A stretch of 64,000 nucleotides of DNA from Pseudidiomarina indica (lineage in GTDB: Bacteria > Pseudomonadota > Gammaproteobacteria > Enterobacterales > Alteromonadaceae), in the NCBI RefSeq assembly GCF_900104245.1, contig NZ_FMXN01000001.1, positions 248,001 to 312,000 of the forward strand, given 5' to 3'. Below are positions 60,316-64,000 of the stretch, piece by piece (the first letter of the stretch is position 1; each line of letters begins with the position of its first letter). The notes below the pieces were generated by a model. It saw only the letters and a program-made list of their open reading frames with translations. It made no database searches and was not told the origin of the DNA. The position numbers and the translations under genes are program-made.

Positions 60316-60378
60316 GCGAATCCCTTATTACGACAATTAAGTATTACCACTAAAAATACACTTCGTTTCAATAAACGC

Positions 60379-60391
60379 TTGTATAATACAA
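60379..60391. promoter_or_regulatory. Palindromic -10 region between sdhE and ygfZ
   Basis: Perfect palindrome TTGTAT-A-ATACAA containing TATAAT (60382-60387) on the plus strand. It is about 50 bp before ygfZ and 64 bp before sdhE, so it could serve as a -10 element in either direction. No good -35 hexamer is visible for the plus strand. Confidence 0.4.
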
Positions 60392-60437
60392 AACTATCCC
60401 CATCTATTCGAATATCGATGACAAAATGAGGTTTCAA

Positions 60438-61382
60438 GTGTTAACAACAGAGTTTACCAAAGCCCAGCCTGAATACGTATCGGTTTCCTTGGATGATTAC
60501 GCAGTCATCACTTTAACAGGCCCGCAAACTGACCAATTTTTGCAAGGCCAGCTCTCCTGTGACATGAAGGAATTAACGTCACAAGCCTGGTTGTACGCAG
60601 CTCACTGCGATAACAAGGGGAAAGCGCTGAGTACGTTATTCGTCGCTCGCTGGGGCGATAAAGTCGTTTTAATTAATCATAAAGACGCGATTGCCGCCAG
60701 TTTGGCACAGTTACAAAAATTTGGCGTGTTTAGCCAAACAGAAATTGTTGACGCAACAGCCCAATGGCAATTATACGGGGTTTTTGGAACCCAAGCGCAG
60801 GCCAAGTTGACCGAATTATTGCAGCAACCGTTGAATGAAAGCACGCCACAAGCGGTGACAGCAACTGCAACTGACCTTGTGTTGCAGGTCGGCACAGCCC
60901 CTGCTCAATTCATTCTTATCAGTGCGCCAAATCGGCTGCCAACTTCTGCCTCACCAGAAGTTTGGCAGGCGCTTGAAATTGAACGTGGTCGACCCACCCT
61001 AGTTTCAGGTACACTAGAAGAATATGTCCCTCAAATGCTAAACGTCCAAGCCTTGGACGGAATTAGCTTTACGAAGGGGTGTTATATTGGCCAAGAGACT
61101 ATTGCCCGAATGAAATATTTGGGCAGACAAAAACGTGCACTATTTCGTTTACGAGGCCAAGGACAGCCTGTTCAAGCGGGAACCACCATTGAACAGCAAC
61201 TTGGCGACAACTGGCGACGTGCCGGTACGGTAATTAATGCAGTGAGCCGTGCTGAAAATCAGCTGGATCTGTTAGCAGTGCTGCCGAGCGATATTGACGC
61301 AGATACTAAGTTAAGAGTGAAAGACGATGACGCGAGTCTTTTGGAAATTTACCCACTGCCCTACACACTGGATGAAACATGA
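60438..61382 (+). CDS. ygfZ: tRNA-modifying protein YgfZ (folate-binding, Fe-S cluster repair)
   Basis: Folate-dependent factor that maintains Fe-S enzymes such as MiaB. The 314-residue product belongs to the GcvT-like family and has the diagnostic KGCYIGQE (213-220) with the essential Cys215. The frame opens at ATG 60426, but GAGG at 60428-60431 sits exactly 6 nt before the in-frame GTG at 60438, which I take as the start. It overlaps the following slyD-like gene as ATGA. Confidence 0.93.
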   Translation: MLTTEFTKAQPEYVSVSLDDYAVITLTGPQTDQFLQGQLSCDMKELTSQAWLYAAHCDNKGKALSTLFVARWGDKVVLINHKDAIAASLAQLQKFGVFSQTEIVDATAQWQLYGVFGTQAQAKLTELLQQPLNESTPQAVTATATDLVLQVGTAPAQFILISAPNRLPTSASPEVWQALEIERGRPTLVSGTLEEYVPQMLNVQALDGISFTKGCYIGQETIARMKYLGRQKRALFRLRGQGQPVQAGTTIEQQLGDNWRRAGTVINAVSRAENQLDLLAVLPSDIDADTKLRVKDDDASLLEIYPLPYTLDET

Positions 61383-61867
61383 GTCAAACAATTAGCCAGG
61401 ACAAAGTTGTCGGAATTCACTACACCGTCAAAACCACCGAAGGTCAAGTGCTCGATCAATCAAAAGAAGGTCAGCCTTTGCAGTTTATTTTTGGTCGTGG
61501 AATGCTGATCAAAGGTCTTGAAAACGCCTTAGATGGTAAAGTGGTTGGCGATAAGTTTGTTGCTGACGTTGCCCCTGCAGACGCTTATGGCGAGCGCCAT
61601 GACGGCTTAGTACAAACCGTTCCACGTAGCCTGTTTGGTGACAACGAAGTCGCCGTTGGCATGCAGTTCCGTGCCAGCACCGATGCGGGTGATCAATCCG
61701 TGATGATCGTTGATGTAACCGACGACGAAGTCACTGTTGACGGAAACCACCCACTGGCAGGTGTTGCCTTAAACTTTGATGTGGAAGTGGTAGAAGTGCG
61801 TGATGCTGATCCAAGTGAATTAGACCACGGTCACGTTCACGCCGATGGTCATCACGATCACGACTAA
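61379..61867 (+). CDS. FKBP-type peptidyl-prolyl isomerase, SlyD-like
   Basis: A 162-residue FKBP-type prolyl isomerase and chaperone. The FKBP core (YTVKTTEGQVLDQS, GRGMLIKGLENALDG) and the inserted flap domain (about 70-125, with VDGNHPLAGVALNFDVEVVEV) follow SlyD. The C-terminal tail is His/Asp-rich (ELDHGHVHADGHHDHD), a short version of the metal-binding SlyD tail without cysteines, so nickel binding is likely weaker. Coupled to ygfZ, which is not the E. coli arrangement. Confidence 0.9.
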   Translation: MSQTISQDKVVGIHYTVKTTEGQVLDQSKEGQPLQFIFGRGMLIKGLENALDGKVVGDKFVADVAPADAYGERHDGLVQTVPRSLFGDNEVAVGMQFRASTDAGDQSVMIVDVTDDEVTVDGNHPLAGVALNFDVEVVEVRDADPSELDHGHVHADGHHDHD

Positions 61868-61876
61868 GCCATCGAT

Positions 61877-61916
61877 TCACTTCAGCCAGTTCGATGAGTC
61901 TTACTGGCTGAAGTGA
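61877..61916. terminator. Long perfect hairpin between the slyD-like gene and lysS, no T-tract
   Basis: Perfect 14-bp inverted repeat TCACTTCAGCCAGT (61877-61890) and ACTGGCTGAAGTGA (61903-61916) with a 12-nt loop. It lies between two convergent genes (stops at 61867 and 61941), where a terminator is expected, but neither side has a U-rich tail. It may stabilise 3' ends or stop transcription with Rho or NusA help. Confidence 0.55.
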
Positions 61917-61940
61917 TACTCATACACGAGCTTACGATAA

Positions 61941-63449
61941 TTATTTACGTGGGCGCATGTGTGGGAATAACAACACGTCTCGAATTGACGGTGAATCCGT
62001 TAATAACATGACCAAGCGGTCAATCCCAATCCCCTCACCTGCCGTTGGCGGCAAGCCATACTCTAACGCCGTAACATAGTCTTCGTCGTAGAACATTGCC
62101 TCATCATCACCGGCATCTTTTTGTGCCACTTGCTCACGGAAGCGCTCTGCTTGATCTTCGGCGTCGTTTAACTCCGAAAAACCGTTCGCTAATTCCCGCC
62201 CGCCAACAAAAAACTCGAACCGATCAGTCACGAAGGGGTCGTCATCATTACGGCGTGCTAGCGGCGACACTTCTGCCGGATAAGCGGTGATAAACGTGGG
62301 TTGAATTAATTGGTGCTCTGCCACTTCCTCGAAAATTTCAATTTGGATTTTCCCTAAGCCCCACGATGGCATTACCTTGATACCCAAAGATTCAGCCAAG
62401 GCTTTCGCTTGGTCAAAATCATCTAACTGGGCCATGGTGGCCTCAGGTAAATAAGTCAAAATCGCTTCTTTCACCGTCATCCGTGCAAAAGGTTGACGGA
62501 AATCATATTGCACCCCACCGCTTTCAAATTGTGGTGCGCCCAATAATTCCGTCGTCATGCCCCGTAACATGTCTTCAGTTAAGTCCATGAGATCTTCATA
62601 ATCCGCATAGGCCCAGTAGAATTCCAACATGGTAAATTCAGGGTTATGTCGAGTGGACAAGCCCTCATTACGGAAGTTACGGTTTACTTCGAATACTTTT
62701 TCAAAGCCACCAACCACCAACCGTTTTAAATACAGCTCAGGAGCAACTCGCAAATACAGCTGCATATCCAAGGCATTGTGATGCGTCATGAAGGGGCGAG
62801 CACTGGCACCACCAGGAATGGTATGCATCATGGGGGTTTCGACTTCTAAGAACTGCTTCTCTGACAAGTAGCGACGAATATAGTCGATCACCTTCGAACG
62901 GATAATAAAGGTGTTGCGTGAATCGGCATTGGTGATCAAATCAAGGTAACGCTGGCGATAGCGCAACTCTTGATCGGCCAGCCCATGATATTTATCAGGG
63001 AGTGGACGCAAGGCTTTTGTCAGCAGACGAATTTCATCCACTTGCACGCTCAACTCACCGGTGCCAGTGATAAACAAGGTGCCTGATGCACCCAGAATAT
63101 CGCCTAAATCCCATTTCTTAAACTCGTCGTTGTACAACCCTTCTGGCAGATTATCTCGTGCCACGTACAACTGAATTTGACCCGACATGTCTTGAATGGT
63201 TGCGAAGCTCGCTTTCCCCATAATCCGACGCGTCATCATCCGACCGGCAACACGAACACGAACACCTTTTTCGGCTAAGGCTTCTTTTTCCCAATGATCG
63301 TATTCGCGGTGCAGATCAGCCGCTAAACTATCGCGGCGGAAGTCATTCGGGAATGCTACGCCTCGCTCACGCAACGCAGCAAGCTTAGCCTTGCGCTGGG
63401 CGATTTGTTCATTGACGTCCAACTCAGGTGCTTGCGTTTTCTCGTTCAT
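61941..63449 (-). CDS. lysS: Lysyl-tRNA synthetase (class II)
   Basis: Charges tRNA-Lys. The 502-residue product has an N-terminal OB-fold anticodon domain ([20 protein letters not shown]) and class II motifs 1-3 ([46 protein letters not shown]). The ATG at 63449 gives MNEKTQAPE; the frame opens at 63470. prfB lies just upstream (47 bp), the classical prfB-lysS operon. Confidence 0.98.
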   Translation of the reverse strand: MNEKTQAPELDVNEQIAQRKAKLAALRERGVAFPNDFRRDSLAADLHREYDHWEKEALAEKGVRVRVAGRMMTRRIMGKASFATIQDMSGQIQLYVARDNLPEGLYNDEFKKWDLGDILGASGTLFITGTGELSVQVDEIRLLTKALRPLPDKYHGLADQELRYRQRYLDLITNADSRNTFIIRSKVIDYIRRYLSEKQFLEVETPMMHTIPGGASARPFMTHHNALDMQLYLRVAPELYLKRLVVGGFEKVFEVNRNFRNEGLSTRHNPEFTMLEFYWAYADYEDLMDLTEDMLRGMTTELLGAPQFESGGVQYDFRQPFARMTVKEAILTYLPEATMAQLDDFDQAKALAESLGIKVMPSWGLGKIQIEIFEEVAEHQLIQPTFITAYPAEVSPLARRNDDDPFVTDRFEFFVGGRELANGFSELNDAEDQAERFREQVAQKDAGDDEAMFYDEDYVTALEYGLPPTAGEGIGIDRLVMLLTDSPSIRDVLLFPHMRPRK

Positions 63450-63496
63450 GCTGTTCGTTCCTCTTCTCACACGCGCCTGCGTGTTGCTTAACCAAT

Positions 63497-64000
63497 TTAT
63501 AAACCAGACTTTAAACTTGCTTCAATAAATGGATCCAAATCACCATCTAATACGGCTTGGGTATTGCGCGTTTCGACGCCCGTCCGCAAATCTTTAATGC
63601 GCGCGTCATCTAACACATAAGAGCGAATTTGGCTGCCCCACCCAATATCCGACTTGGAATCTTCTAACTTTTGCTTTTCCGCGAGCTGTTTCTGTAATTC
63701 ATACTCATAGAGCTTAGCTCGCAATTGCTTCATCGCCGCATCTTTGTTCTTATGCTGGGAACGATCGCTTTGACATTGCACCACAATACCTGTCGGCTCG
63801 TGGGTAATCCGAATGGCTGAGTCCGTTCGGTTAACGTGCTGACCACCAGCTCCCGAAGCTCGATAGGTATCGATGCGCAGATCCGCAGGGTTAATATCAA
63901 TCTCGATGGAGTCATCCACTTCCGGATAGACAAACACCGAGGAAAATGAGGTATGCCGGCGGTTCCCTGAATCAAATGGTGATTTTCGTACCAGTCGGTG
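63497..64000 (-). CDS. prfB: Peptide chain release factor 2, C-terminal part, cut by window edge
   Basis: The last 167 codons are in the window. The GGQ motif that triggers peptidyl-tRNA hydrolysis is seen in [15 protein letters not shown], and the end reads [12 protein letters not shown] as in RF2. The open frame runs to the edge ([21 protein letters not shown] at the start of the visible part). The programmed +1 frameshift site and the stop-codon-reading motif lie outside the window. Upstream of lysS. Confidence 0.97.
   Translation of the reverse strand, partial: HRLVRKSPFDSGNRRHTSFSSVFVYPEVDDSIEIDINPADLRIDTYRASGAGGQHVNRTDSAIRITHEPTGIVVQCQSDRSQHKNKDAAMKQLRAKLYEYELQKQLAEKQKLEDSKSDIGWGSQIRSYVLDDARIKDLRTGVETRNTQAVLDGDLDPFIEASLKSGL

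Overview
The window is a gene-dense, syntenic piece of a gammaproteobacterial chromosome. Gene content and protein similarity (recalled, not searched) point to an Idiomarinaceae-like marine bacterium (Idiomarina/Pseudidiomarina) or a close relative. Reasons: enterobacterial-type gene order in many blocks (fabH-plsX-rpmF-yceD, rpoS-nlpD-pcm-surE-truD-ispF-ispD-ftsB, eno-pyrG-mazG-relA-rlmD, pdxJ-recO-era-rnc-lepB-lepA-rseCBA-rpoE, pspF next to sapABCDF), a full phenylalanine/tyrosine degradation locus under TyrR, and moderate GC. I see no tRNA, rRNA, insertion sequence, phage gene, integron or CRISPR array.

Layout. 1-4708 (minus): rluC, maf, yceD, rpmF, plsX, fabH and the start of fabD (cut by the window edge). 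4709-5263: long leader of rne, which follows on the plus strand. 8334-19160 (minus): an S9 peptidase lipoprotein, then the aromatic catabolism locus in two transcription units, hpd-hmgA-fahA-maiA and mgl-phhA-phhB, with tyrR between them and TyrR-box-like palindromes in front of hpd, tyrR and (degenerate) mgl. 19348-22022: pspABC (minus) and divergent pspF (plus), with a sigma54 promoter and PspF operator between them. 22026-28860 (plus): sapABCDF and putP. 28933-31603 (minus): rssA, recA (with a canonical LexA box) and pncC. 31656-34226 (plus): mutS. 34223-40577 (minus): rpoS, nlpD, yqaA, pcm, surE, truD, ispF, ispD, ftsB. 40684-41412 (plus): a TSUP permease. 41409-58024 (minus): an unrecognised protein, eno, pyrG, mazG, relA, rlmD, pdxJ, recO, era, rnc, lepB, lepA, rseC, rseB, rseA, rpoE. 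58198-61867: nadB (plus), a short ygfX-like gene and sdhE (minus), ygfZ and a slyD-like gene (plus). 61941-64000 (minus): lysS and the 3' part of prfB.

How the genes work together: phhA/phhB turn phenylalanine into tyrosine; hpd, hmgA, fahA and maiA take 4-hydroxyphenylpyruvate to fumarate and acetoacetate; TyrR probably senses aromatic amino acids and controls both operons and itself. PspF/PspABC and RpoE/RseABC are two envelope stress systems. RelA and RpoS cover the stringent and general stress responses.

I found no convincing undescribed multi-gene system. The most unusual points are: TyrR with alanine at the usual Walker B glutamate position and no GAFTGA loop; a YgfX-like protein without its membrane segments that overlaps nadB tail to tail by 57 bp; a structured rne leader with two mutually exclusive pairings; a terminator-like hairpin in the hpd leader; recA followed by rssA instead of recX; and one unrecognised protein beside eno. 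All start-site revisions given here rest on visible Shine-Dalgarno spacing and remembered family N-termini.
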